The notes under the pieces were generated by a model, which saw only the letters and a program-made list of their open reading frames with translations, searched no databases and had not been told where the DNA came from. Of a DNA stretch of 64,000 nucleotides, positions 27,874 to 36,658 are shown piece after piece (the stretch's first letter is position 1; every line of letters begins with the position of its first letter). Source of the DNA: Acidimicrobiia bacterium (GTDB lineage: Bacteria > Actinomycetota > Acidimicrobiia > Acidimicrobiales > Acidimicrobilacustridaceae); NCBI GenBank assembly GCA_020832495.1, contig JAFIEP010000054.1, positions 1 through 64,000 on the forward strand, read 5' to 3'. Made by a program: the position numbers and the translations under genes.

Positions 27874-29148
27874 ATGACGTTTCCCGTCCGTACCGCCACC
27901 GACGCCGACTGGGACGAGGTCTGGCGCATCGACCGTACCGTGTTCGGCGGGTCCTCCGACCCGGCACACAGCGATGCCGAACAACGGGTGCTGCCCATCG
28001 AGCGGGTGCTCGTGGCCGAGGATCCGCACGACGGGATCGTGGGCACCGCCGGGGACTATCCGTTCGAACTCACTCTCCCGGGAGGGGTGGCGGCGTCGGC
28101 GGCCGGAGTGACCAACGTGGGTGTGCTGCCCACACATCGCCGCCGCGGCATCCTGCGCTCGCTCATGGACCGCCAGCTCGACGACATCGCCGCACGAGGC
28201 GAACCGTTGGCCATGCTGAATGCCTCCGAAGCGCCCATCTACGGCCGGTTCGGCTACGGGCTGGCCACCCGCTACGCCGTGTGGCGTCTCGACAACCGGG
28301 CCGTCGGGGCAGCGTTGCGCGCCGGTGCTGACACGCACCGGCTGCGGCTGGTCGACCGTTCGGTGGCAGCGGAACCGCTGGCCGACATCTACGAACGGGC
28401 ACGCCTGCGGCGGCCCGGCACCGTGGCACGGACCGATGAGTGGTGGACCATGCTCCTCGGGGACGCCGAGATGTGGAAGGGCGGTGGCGAGCACACCGTG
28501 GTGGTGAGCCATCCGCTCGATGCCGGCGATGCCGGCGATGGCGGCGATGCCACGGCCGGTAGCCGAGCCCCCGACGGCTACGCCCTCTACCGCCTGCACC
28601 ACGACGGGCCGAACGGCTGGTTCCGCTTGGTGGTGCGCGAGCTGGTGGCCACCAACGCCGACGCTGCCCGAGCGCTGTGGTGCTACCTGTGCGAGGTGGA
28701 TCTCGTCGGGGCCGTCGACGCCGAGGTAGCGGTCGACGAGCCGCTCTACTGGCAGGTGCCTGACCCGCGCCGCATCCGCACCAGGGAGTTGCGCGACTTT
28801 CTGTTCGTCCGGGTGCTCGACGCCCCCGCTGCTCTTGCCGCCCGGCGGTACGCTCGGCCGGTCGAGTTGGTCCTCGACGTCGAGGACCGGTCCCGCCCGA
28901 CGGGTGCGGCCGCCGGGCGCTTCCGACTCGGCGGAGCGCCCGACGGTGCCGAGTGCCAGGCCGTCGGCGACGAGGTCGCTCCCGACCTCCGCCTCGACGT
29001 CACCGCACTCGGCTCGCTGCTGCTGGGCGGGGTGCGGCCGTCATGGTTGGCCGCGGCGGGCACGCTGGTCGAGCTGCGCCCCGGCGCGTTGGTCGCCGCC
29101 GAGGCGTTCTGCTCCGACCCCGAGCCATTCTGCGTCACCCGCTTCTGA
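27874..29148 (+). CDS. Eis-like GNAT N-acetyltransferase
   Basis: Encodes 424 aa, close to the ~400 of mycobacterial Eis. The N-terminal GNAT fold has VTNVGVLPTHRRRGILRSLM, the acetyl-CoA pyrophosphate loop, and APIYGRFGYGLAT. A second GNAT-like half follows, then an SCP2-like C-terminal domain after LRDFLFVRVLDAPAALAARRY. The protein ends in a free Phe (FCVTRF), as in Eis, where the C-terminal carboxylate takes part in catalysis. Eis enzymes acetylate several amines of aminoglycosides or other substrates. A physiological substrate cannot be named here. Confidence 0.88.
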   Translation: MTFPVRTATDADWDEVWRIDRTVFGGSSDPAHSDAEQRVLPIERVLVAEDPHDGIVGTAGDYPFELTLPGGVAASAAGVTNVGVLPTHRRRGILRSLMDRQLDDIAARGEPLAMLNASEAPIYGRFGYGLATRYAVWRLDNRAVGAALRAGADTHRLRLVDRSVAAEPLADIYERARLRRPGTVARTDEWWTMLLGDAEMWKGGGEHTVVVSHPLDAGDAGDGGDATAGSRAPDGYALYRLHHDGPNGWFRLVVRELVATNADAARALWCYLCEVDLVGAVDAEVAVDEPLYWQVPDPRRIRTRELRDFLFVRVLDAPAALAARRYARPVELVLDVEDRSRPTGAAAGRFRLGGAPDGAECQAVGDEVAPDLRLDVTALGSLLLGGVRPSWLAAAGTLVELRPGALVAAEAFCSDPEPFCVTRF

Positions 29149-29183
29149 GCAGCGGTTGGCGATCACCGTCGCTGCGTCGCCGG

Positions 29184-32100
29184 TCAGGCGCCGGTGAGTT
29201 GTGTGTCGAGGTCACCGATGGTGGTGCTGTCGGTGAAGGTGAGTGGTGTGGCCAGGGCGGCGGTGGTGGCGCCGTTCCACCATTGGTTGGTGAGGCCGCT
29301 GCCTGCTGGTGGGATGAAACGGAGGCGGTAGGTGTCGTCGGGGAAGCCTTCGAGGGTCCAGGTGCCGTCGGCTGCGGTGCTGGTGAGGGCGACGGGGACG
29401 AGTTGGCCGGTCCGGTAGAGGGCGACGGTCGTGCCTTCGACGGGTGTGGTGTCGGGTCCGGTGACGGTGCCGCTGGCCGTGTTGGCGCCGACGAGTTGGG
29501 CGTCGATGTCAGAGATGGCGTCGCCGGCGGTGAGGGTGAGGGGGGTGGCGGTGGTGCGGGTGGCGGCGCCGTCCCACCATTGGGGGGCGAGGCCGCTGCC
29601 GGGGGGTGGGAGGACCTGGATGGTGAGTTCGCCGCTGGGGAGGTTGGTCAGGGTGTAGGTGCCGTCGGGGCCGGTGGTGGCGGTGGCGGCGGGGAACCAG
29701 AGGGCGCCGGTGGGCCAGGCGCGGACGGTGGCACCGTCGACGGGGGTGGTGTCGGGGCCGGTGACCGTGCCGGTGACCGTGGTGACGGCGGGGAGCTCGA
29801 GGTCGATGTCGGCCAGTGCGGTGTCGGCGTCAACGATGACGAGCGGTGTGGCGGTGCTGCGCAGGATGGCGCCGTCCCACCAGCGCACCTGCAGGCCGTT
29901 GGTGGAGGTGGCGATGGCGGCCAGGCGGTAGGTGCCGTCGGGCAGACCGCCCAACAGGTAGCTGCCGTCGGGTCCGGTGCTCGTGTAGGCAGTGGGTGAC
30001 CATCCGTCGCTGTCGGACCACACCGCCACCAACGCGTCGGCCAGGGGATCGCCGGCCGTGTCGGTGATCGACCCAGCGACGGTGCCACCGGGAGCCACCA
30101 CGTGGAGTTGGAAGCTGGAACTGGCCGTGAAGCCCCACGGGTCAGTGGTGGTGGCCGTCACCGTCGTCGACCCGAACTCACCAGGTGCTGGGGTGACGGA
30201 CAGGGTGGAGAAAAGCCCGCTGTCGCTGAGCGAGATGTTGCCATCGGGGAGCAGCGCCTGGTTCGACGAGGTGGCGGTCAACGCCACATCGGTGCCGGCG
30301 AGGTCACTCCAGGCGAACACCGTTTGGGGCACGAAGTCGTTGTCGGCCAGGGTCTGGTCGGGAAGGGCCGTAATGGTCGGGCCGCCGGTGACGACGACAT
30401 CGACCTCGAGTGTCTCTTCGGTGATCCCGGGCATGCTGGTGTCCGCACCACTGGGGTTGGAGCCCCAGCACTCGGTCCCACCGGTGTCGACACGAATCCC
30501 GCACCCGTGGCCGGCGTCCTCGGAGAAGGTGCTGAACGGGCCGGCGAGCGGTTGGCCGCTGCCGGCGGTGTCGCCCCAGCACTCGACTGAGCGGTCGGTG
30601 GCCAACAGGCCGCACGAGCCGTTGAACCCCGACCGCAGCTCGAGGAACGGCCCGGCCTGGTCGGTCGACTGTCCGACGTTGTCGGCCCCCCAGCACTGCG
30701 CCGAGTTGTCGGCACGCAGCGCGCAGGTGTGAAACCCACCGACAGCGACCGCGGTGAACGGCCCGGTCTGGGGGTTGGCCTCGCCGAAGTCACTACGACC
30801 CCAGCACTGCACGTCGCCGTCGGCGCGTACACCGCACGAGTGTCCGTTGCCGACGTTCACCGAAACGAACGCCACGTCCTCCGGTGGGCTGGCCTTGCCG
30901 AAGTCGTCGTCGCCCCAGCAGTCGACGTGACCGTTGTCAGCGCGGACGGCGCACGCATGGGTGGGCCCCACATCGAGATCGACAAACGGTCCGGGGTGGA
31001 CTTCGGTGCTCGACGGAAAGAACCAGTAACAGACGGCGCTGTCGTCGCTGGCTCGGATGCCGCAGGCGACGTTCTCATCGATCTCGAAGAGGCGATACGG
31101 TCCCGGTGCTTGGAACTCCGACCCGTCGGTGACGCCGACGCAGGCGACGTCACCGACGGCTTGCAGAGCACAGGTGGCAGGGAAGCTGGCCGACACCATG
31201 CCCAGCGGGGCCTCGTAGGTGAGGGTCGGGTCGAGGGGAGCGATGAAGGAGGCGGCATCGCTGGGGGTTCCGGTGAGGGTGGTGCCGTCGAAGGTGACGC
31301 CGTCGGGGAGTGCGGTTTCGTCGATGGTGAGCGTGGCGTCTGGCCGTTCGGCGAGCTGCGGTGCGAACGAGTAGTTGAAGGGCACCCCGTGCCGCATGAT
31401 CATCTCCGATGGCGGGGCATCGAGCGGGGCCAGCGGGTCGACGGTGAGGTGGACCACTTCGTGTGCGAGGTTCGGCGGCACGTCGGTGCGACCGTCGCTG
31501 GGGTTGCCGAAGCAGGCGGGGGTGGCGTCAGCAGCGATGGTGCAGGTGTGGGTGTAGCCGGCGGCGATGTGGGTGACAGCGCCGGCTGGCGGGCTGCTCT
31601 GCCCTGAGCTGTTGGTGCCCCAGCAGGTGGCGGTCTGGTCGGTGGCGATGGCGCAGCTGTGCAGGTTGCCGGCGGTGACGGCGGTGTAGGCGCCGGCGGG
31701 TGCTTCGACTTGGCCTGCGCTGTCGAAGCCCCAGCAGGTGGCGGACTGGTCAGTGGCGATGGCGCAGCCGTGGAACGCTCCGGCGGCGATTGCTGTGTGG
31801 GTGCCTGGGGGTGGGATGGTTTGTCCGCCGCTGTCGGTGCCCCAGCAGGCGATGGTCTGGTCGGTGGCAACCGCGCAACTGTGGAGTACTCCGACGGCCA
31901 CGGCGGTGTAGGTGCCTGGGGGTGGGATGGTTTGTCCGCCGCTGTCGGTGCCCCAGCAGGCGATGGTCTGGTCGGTTGCGATGGCGCAGAAGTGCTCGCT
32001 GTAGCCGGAGATGGCGGTGTAGGTGCCCGCCGGTGGGGTGGCTTGGTCGAGGTCGTCGCGACCCCAGCAGGCGAGGGTGGCGTCGGTGGCGATGGCGCAC

Positions 32101-32606
32101 GACGTGCCGTCGGCGGCGGCCACGGCGGTGTAGGTGCCCGCCGGTGGGGTGGCTTCGTTGTTGTCGTTGTGGCCCCAGCACAGCAGGGCGTTGTCGGTGT
32201 CGACGGCGCAGGTGTGGCGGGCGCCGGCGTCGATGTCGACCACCTGCAGGTCGCTGGTGGCGGTGACGGTGAACTGGCGGGTGCCGAGCACCAGCGGGGT
32301 GCCAGACAGTTCACCGGTGTCGGCGTCGAGTTCCAACCCGGCGGGCAGCGACCCGGCGGTCACCGACCAGGTGACGTCGGGCCGCTCGTCGGTGAAGGTG
32401 TGGCTGTAGGGGGTGGTCACCGTGGCCGGCGGCGGCGGGTCGGAGGTGATGTTCGCCGGGCCGTCGAGCGATGCCGGGGCGGCCGGAACGCCCGGCTGGG
32501 GCGCGTCGGTCGCACCGGACGCGGCGGGTGCGCCGATGGGGCTCACCAGTGCAGCGAGCAGCAACACCACGGTTGCCACCACGAGACGGTCTCGGACTCG
32601 GGTCAT
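29184..32606 (-). CDS. Large secreted RCC1-repeat protein with Ig-like and carboxypeptidase-regulatory-like repeats
   Basis: Encodes 1140 aa from an ATG at 32606 (GGAGG 9 bases upstream). After a signal peptide (about 1-32) comes a putative-Ig domain, then about seven RCC1-like units of ~37 aa (HTCAVDTDNALLCWGHNDNNEA type). A second Ig-like domain and another block of about six such units follow. A cadherin-like segment and three CarboxypepD_reg-like repeats (SITDTAGDPLADALVAVW, VTGPDTTPVDGATVRAW, VTGPDTTPVEGTTVALY) end the chain. Each RCC1 unit has a CAI/CAV and a CWG motif, so disulfides are likely. No sortase or SLH anchor is seen. Probably a secreted adhesive or scaffold protein. Confidence 0.8.
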   Translation of the reverse strand: MTRVRDRLVVATVVLLLAALVSPIGAPAASGATDAPQPGVPAAPASLDGPANITSDPPPPATVTTPYSHTFTDERPDVTWSVTAGSLPAGLELDADTGELSGTPLVLGTRQFTVTATSDLQVVDIDAGARHTCAVDTDNALLCWGHNDNNEATPPAGTYTAVAAADGTSCAIATDATLACWGRDDLDQATPPAGTYTAISGYSEHFCAIATDQTIACWGTDSGGQTIPPPGTYTAVAVGVLHSCAVATDQTIACWGTDSGGQTIPPPGTHTAIAAGAFHGCAIATDQSATCWGFDSAGQVEAPAGAYTAVTAGNLHSCAIATDQTATCWGTNSSGQSSPPAGAVTHIAAGYTHTCTIAADATPACFGNPSDGRTDVPPNLAHEVVHLTVDPLAPLDAPPSEMIMRHGVPFNYSFAPQLAERPDATLTIDETALPDGVTFDGTTLTGTPSDAASFIAPLDPTLTYEAPLGMVSASFPATCALQAVGDVACVGVTDGSEFQAPGPYRLFEIDENVACGIRASDDSAVCYWFFPSSTEVHPGPFVDLDVGPTHACAVRADNGHVDCWGDDDFGKASPPEDVAFVSVNVGNGHSCGVRADGDVQCWGRSDFGEANPQTGPFTAVAVGGFHTCALRADNSAQCWGADNVGQSTDQAGPFLELRSGFNGSCGLLATDRSVECWGDTAGSGQPLAGPFSTFSEDAGHGCGIRVDTGGTECWGSNPSGADTSMPGITEETLEVDVVVTGGPTITALPDQTLADNDFVPQTVFAWSDLAGTDVALTATSSNQALLPDGNISLSDSGLFSTLSVTPAPGEFGSTTVTATTTDPWGFTASSSFQLHVVAPGGTVAGSITDTAGDPLADALVAVWSDSDGWSPTAYTSTGPDGSYLLGGLPDGTYRLAAIATSTNGLQVRWWDGAILRSTATPLVIVDADTALADIDLELPAVTTVTGTVTGPDTTPVDGATVRAWPTGALWFPAATATTGPDGTYTLTNLPSGELTIQVLPPPGSGLAPQWWDGAATRTTATPLTLTAGDAISDIDAQLVGANTASGTVTGPDTTPVEGTTVALYRTGQLVPVALTSTAADGTWTLEGFPDDTYRLRFIPPAGSGLTNQWWNGATTAALATPLTFTDSTTIGDLDTQLTGA
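31801..31976 (-). repeat. Near-identical 111-bp repeat units in the RCC1-like gene
   Basis: A 65-bp stretch at 31801-31865 recurs without visible change at 31912-31976, an offset of 111 bp, which equals one 37-codon RCC1-like unit. Synonymous sites match too, so the duplication is recent or maintained by gene conversion. Confidence 0.85.
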
Positions 32607-32760
32607 GACGTCGTTCCTCCGCACCATTCGACGAGGCAGGCCTCACCGCAGGCCTGCGCACCGGGCCGCCAGCCGACGCACGAAGAGTTCAGCCGACCCC
32701 TGAACGATAGGGCCGATTCCCAAGCTTGTCCACCAATGTCACCGGTGTCATTCGAAGCGG

Positions 32761-32782
32761 GACATCGGCGTCCGCCGATGTC
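32761..32782. other. Strong inverted repeat between the MATE gene and the RCC1-repeat gene
   Basis: GACATCGGC and GCCGATGTC flank a four-base loop, a perfect 9-bp stem. It lies in the 251-bp spacer downstream of the MATE stop and upstream of the RCC1-repeat gene, both on the minus strand. There is no T run after it, so it is either a weak terminator or a protein site. Confidence 0.5.
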
Positions 32783-32857
32783 GAGGTGATCGTCGGCCAC
32801 TCGACGGTTGTCGGTGAAACGAACGTCCACGAGGGCATCTCACCCGCCGGAGCGGCC

Positions 32858-34171
32858 CTACGCGCCGGCGCCGACCACCGCCCAGCGGCCCGACCGCCAG
32901 CGGAGTCCGAGGGTGACGAGGCGTAGTGTCATGAACCACACCAGGCCGGCCCAGACCCAGCTCACCGACGCGCCGCTCGCCGCCACCAGGGCCAGCACCG
33001 GCAGGTAGCCGCCGGCCGAGATGGCCATGGCCACGGCCAACCAGCGCATGTCACCGGCGCCGATCAGGAGGCCGTCGAGGGCGAACACGACGCCGTTGAT
33101 CGGCTGGGCCAACCCGGCCACCACCAGCAGCACCGCGGTGACCGCCACCACCTCGGCGTCGGGGGTGAACACCCGCCCGAGGCTGCTGTGGCCTGCCAGG
33201 AACACCGCAGCGAGGATCACCCCGGCGGCGCCGCCCCACTGCAGGATCCGTCGTCCGATGGCCCGGGCTGCATCGGCATCCCCCGCCCCGAGGGCGCGGG
33301 CCACCATGGCCTGTCCGGCGATGGCCAGCGCATCGAGTGTCATGGCCCCCAGGCTCCACAGCTCGAACACGATCTGGTGCGCCGCCAGTGGCGTCGGGCC
33401 GAGCCTGGCGATGACCGCAGTGGTGGCCACAAAGGCGATGCGCAGCGCCACCGTGCGCACGAACAGGTCGCGCCCGACCAACCCGAGGCGACCGACGGTG
33501 CGAGCGTGGGGGCGGAGCGGCACGCCGTGGCGGCGGACGGCCCGGCCGATCACGGCCACATAGGTCAGCGCCGCCCCGCTCTGGGCCACCACCGTGGCCA
33601 GTGCCGAGGCACCGATGCCGAACCCCAACCCGAAGATCCAGACCACCTCGAGCACCAGGTTGCCGAGCGCGCTGACCGCGGCGACCACCAGCGGTGTGCG
33701 GGTGTCCTGCAACCCCCGCAGGTACCCCGTGCCGGCCAGAACGACCAGCATGGCCGGCACGCCGACCAGGCTGATGCGCAGGTAGATGAGCGCCTGGTCG
33801 GCCACGGCGCCAGTGGCCCCCATGGCCGCCACCAACGGTTCGGCCACCGCGAGCCCGACGCCCACGAGGACCACCCCGATGCCGGCGGCCAACCACAGGC
33901 TTTGCACGGCCTGGTGCGCCGCGCCCCGGTGGTCGCCGGCGCCGAGCAGGCGCCCGACGGCGGCGGTGGTGCCGTAGGCGAGGAAGATGAACACCGAGTA
34001 GCCCACCAGCAGGATGGTGGAGGCCACGGCCAACCCGGCCAGGGAGTCGGTGCCGAGGCGACCGACGACGGCTGTGTCGGCCAACAGGTAGAGCGGCTCG
34101 GCCACCAGTGCCCCGAGCGCCGGGACGGCCAGTCGGAGGATCTGGCGGTCGAGAGGGTTGCGGAGCCGCAC
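32858..34171 (-). CDS. MATE-family (DinF-like) efflux transporter
   Basis: Encodes 437 aa from a GTG at 34171 with a leaderless -10 box. About twelve hydrophobic segments form the two MATE halves. VPALGALVAEPLYLLADTAVVGRLG and the second-half LRIAFVATTAVIARLGPTPLAAHQIVFELW are typical of the DinF branch. DinF-like proteins export organic compounds using ion gradients. The gene diverges from the SLH-protein gene across 117 bp. Confidence 0.9.
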   Translation of the reverse strand: MRLRNPLDRQILRLAVPALGALVAEPLYLLADTAVVGRLGTDSLAGLAVASTILLVGYSVFIFLAYGTTAAVGRLLGAGDHRGAAHQAVQSLWLAAGIGVVLVGVGLAVAEPLVAAMGATGAVADQALIYLRISLVGVPAMLVVLAGTGYLRGLQDTRTPLVVAAVSALGNLVLEVVWIFGLGFGIGASALATVVAQSGAALTYVAVIGRAVRRHGVPLRPHARTVGRLGLVGRDLFVRTVALRIAFVATTAVIARLGPTPLAAHQIVFELWSLGAMTLDALAIAGQAMVARALGAGDADAARAIGRRILQWGGAAGVILAAVFLAGHSSLGRVFTPDAEVVAVTAVLLVVAGLAQPINGVVFALDGLLIGAGDMRWLAVAMAISAGGYLPVLALVAASGASVSWVWAGLVWFMTLRLVTLGLRWRSGRWAVVGAGA

Positions 34172-34177
34172 CGGCGG

Positions 34178-34183
34178 AGGGTA
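34178..34183 (-). promoter_or_regulatory. Leaderless -10 box of the MATE gene
   Basis: On the minus strand TACCCT (34183 to 34178) ends 6 bases before the GTG at 34171. No ribosome site is visible. Confidence 0.5.
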
Positions 34184-34221
34184 TCGGTTCGTCGCGAGGC
34201 CGACGAGCGTGTCCTGTCGGC

Positions 34222-34227
34222 TACGAT
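34222..34227 (+). promoter_or_regulatory. Candidate -10 box of the SLH-protein gene
   Basis: TACGAT lies about 60 bases before the ATG at 34289. The intervening leader holds GGTGGAGG and GAGG ribosome-binding sequences. No clear -35 is seen. Confidence 0.35.
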
Positions 34228-34288
34228 CCGAGCGCGGTGTCCGTCGGGCGAGGCGGTGCCACGGCGAGGAGGGGTGGAGGCGAGGCCA

Positions 34289-36541
34289 ATGGCGCGTGCG
34301 ACGACGAGTGACGCCGGGGCGTGGCAGGTGCCCCGACGTCGACGAACCGCAACGGTGCTCCTGCTCGCCGCCGCGCTGGTTGTGACCAGCGTGCAGGGCT
34401 CCGCCGCCCAACCGGTAGGTTCGGCCGACGGTCCAGCGGCCGAGACCTCGGCCAATGCTCGTGCAGAGCCCTCAGGCGTCATCGTCTCACCCGGCCGCGG
34501 CACCGAGCCGGCTCCGATCGGCCGGACCACCGCCGTCGAGGCGCCGGACTTCGCCAGCGAGGTCTACATGGACCCCTGGGACTTCGAGAACCCCGGCGAC
34601 ACCCCGCTCGTCATTCAGAACAACCCGGGGCTCCCCATCAACCCCAACTACCTGCGACCGGCTCCCAACAGCGGGCAGGTCAGCTATTCGTCGCCGGATG
34701 GCACCCAGCTCTGGCTGGTGCGCAACTGGGGCACGGGTGCGCTGGCCACCAACCGGGACGGCCCGCTCTACCCGATCGACGCGAACCGCTACACGCGGCT
34801 GGCCATGCGCGTCCACGTGTCGGGTGCCAGCCCCATCGGGGCCGGCGCCTTCTGGTGGACGTGCGTCGAGCAGACCGTCGCCTGCCGGGGCGGCATGCCC
34901 TTCAGCCTGCAACCCGGCTGGCAGGTGGTCGACCTGCCGCTGCAGAACACTGGTGCGTTCGCCAACCATCCGGCGCCCTGGGCCGGCGAGGTCAGCACCT
35001 TCCTCGTCACCACCAACGGGGGCCCGCCGGCCAGCGCCGTGACCATCACCCTCGATTGGGTGCGCCTCTTCGCCCCCGCCGGTGCGGGGGCCAGCGATGC
35101 CTACCCGGCCGGTTCGGTGGTCGGCGGGACCACCGTGCTACCTCGTCCGCTGCCGCTGATCGTCACGCCCAGCCGCGAAGGCGGCCAAGACTACGCCACC
35201 ACCGTGCGGGGCAAGGGGTGGGACATGGACACGCTGGCTGACGTGGCCGAGCACTACAACACCACGCTCTCGGTGGACGGGTCGCGCATCGTCGGGACCA
35301 CGGCCGGGCCCACCCCCAACGACCCGGTGATCCGCCTGGCCAACCCGGGCCCCTTCAATCCGCGTCGCTGGCGACACCTCACCTTCCGGGTGGGCTACGG
35401 CGGCACCTTCGGACTCCAGGACGCCCCTGGTGGCGGGATGATGTCGCGCTTCGTGTGGCGCAACCCGAACGCCGTGACGCCCACCAACTCGGCGGGCTTC
35501 CAGGAGTCGAACGACATCGTCATCTTCCCTGGTGAGAACCGCATCGTGGTCGATCTGCACACCGACCCGCCGGGCCTGGTGAACGACGACGAGATCGAGC
35601 GGCGTCTCGGTTGGGGCGGTCCCGCCTCGCGGTGGGTCAACCATCCGGAGTTCCACCCCCACGAGGATCCGGGCTCGCGCACCTGGTGGATCTGGGAGCT
35701 GCGTATCCGCCGTAACCACCTGGCACAGCCGACGTTCCCCATCCGCTTCCGGGACGACCAGTGGGTGGCCGGCACCACCGCGGACGTCGAGTTGGCGACC
35801 ACCCGCGGTGGTCCCGTCGAGCACACGGTGGCCACCGGGGTGCCGGTGGTGGCGGGTGAGAACACCTACACCCTCGACAGTGCCACGTTGCCCTACCAGC
35901 ACGTGTACTGGGTGAAGCTGACGCTGCGCAGCCCCAACGGCGCCGCATCGAGCGCCTGGTCGCTGGGGCCGGTGGAGACCGGCACGCCGGTCGAGTTCGT
36001 CGACGTCGTCCCCGGCGACACCTTCTTCGACGACATCTTCTGGCTGGTGAAGGCCGACATCGCCGCCGGCTACTCACCGGACTTCTACGGCCCGACGCTG
36101 CCCATCAGCCGCCAGGCCATGGCGGCGTTCCTCTACCGACTCTTCCACGACGGCGGTAACCCCCCGGCGTGTGCATCTGCGCCCTTCTCCGACGTGGGGA
36201 CCACCCACCCGTTCTGCGGTCACATCGCCTGGCTGGCGTCGTCGGGCATCACCGGTGGCTACCCCGACGGCACCTTCCGTCCGGCGGAGTCCATCAGCCG
36301 TCAGGCGATGGCGGCCTTCCTCTACCGGGCGGCCAACGGGTCGACACCCCCGCCGGGGTGCACCGGGACAGCCCATCCCGACGTGCCGGCCCACCACGTG
36401 TTCTGCCCGCACATCGCCTGGATGGGCCAGCAGGCCATCACGTCCATACCGTCGTCGAACGGGTACGCCCCCGGGGCATCGGTCAGCCGTCAGGCCATGG
36501 CGGCCTTCGTGCACCGCTACCACGACAACGTGGGGGTCTGA
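34289..36541 (+). CDS. Secreted protein with three C-terminal SLH domains
   Basis: Encodes 750 aa from an ATG with GGAGG (34276-34280). A signal peptide covers about residues 18-41. The large middle part (about 90-570) is strand-rich with no family I recognise; it resembles carbohydrate-binding beta-sandwich folds (RRWRHLTFRVGYGG, SRTWWIWELRIRRNH). The C-terminus carries three S-layer homology units, each ending in SRQAMAAFLYR or SRQAMAAFVHR. The middle unit has GGYPDGTFRPAESI. SLH domains bind secondary cell-wall polymers, so the protein is probably surface-attached. The spacing of its Cys pairs in the SLH units (e.g. CASAPFSDVGTTHPFC) suggests disulfides. Confidence 0.85.
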   Translation: MARATTSDAGAWQVPRRRRTATVLLLAAALVVTSVQGSAAQPVGSADGPAAETSANARAEPSGVIVSPGRGTEPAPIGRTTAVEAPDFASEVYMDPWDFENPGDTPLVIQNNPGLPINPNYLRPAPNSGQVSYSSPDGTQLWLVRNWGTGALATNRDGPLYPIDANRYTRLAMRVHVSGASPIGAGAFWWTCVEQTVACRGGMPFSLQPGWQVVDLPLQNTGAFANHPAPWAGEVSTFLVTTNGGPPASAVTITLDWVRLFAPAGAGASDAYPAGSVVGGTTVLPRPLPLIVTPSREGGQDYATTVRGKGWDMDTLADVAEHYNTTLSVDGSRIVGTTAGPTPNDPVIRLANPGPFNPRRWRHLTFRVGYGGTFGLQDAPGGGMMSRFVWRNPNAVTPTNSAGFQESNDIVIFPGENRIVVDLHTDPPGLVNDDEIERRLGWGGPASRWVNHPEFHPHEDPGSRTWWIWELRIRRNHLAQPTFPIRFRDDQWVAGTTADVELATTRGGPVEHTVATGVPVVAGENTYTLDSATLPYQHVYWVKLTLRSPNGAASSAWSLGPVETGTPVEFVDVVPGDTFFDDIFWLVKADIAAGYSPDFYGPTLPISRQAMAAFLYRLFHDGGNPPACASAPFSDVGTTHPFCGHIAWLASSGITGGYPDGTFRPAESISRQAMAAFLYRAANGSTPPPGCTGTAHPDVPAHHVFCPHIAWMGQQAITSIPSSNGYAPGASVSRQAMAAFVHRYHDNVGV

Positions 36542-36557
36542 GCCGATCCGGTCGGCT

Positions 36558-36601
36558 GCTGACCGGCCGCTGACCGGTCGCTGACCGGCAGCTGACCGGC
36601 T
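36558..36601 (+). repeat. 11-bp tandem repeat (4 units) after the SLH-protein gene
   Basis: Four head-to-tail units of GCTGACCGGNN start 17 bases after the stop codon. Because GACCGG and CCGGTC are partly complementary, the RNA could form several alternative hairpins. It ends about 46 bp before the ilvD -10 box. Confidence 0.85.
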
Positions 36602-36646
36602 GCGGCGCCCTGTGACAACGCGCTGGGGCGGGGTCGGCGGCGCGCC

Positions 36647-36652
36647 TACGCT
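36647..36652 (+). promoter_or_regulatory. Leaderless -10 box of ilvD
   Basis: TACGCT ends 6 bases before the ATG at 36659; there is no leader peptide or ribosome site, unlike ilvB and leuA in this window. Confidence 0.5.
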
Positions 36653-36658
36653 GCGGGC

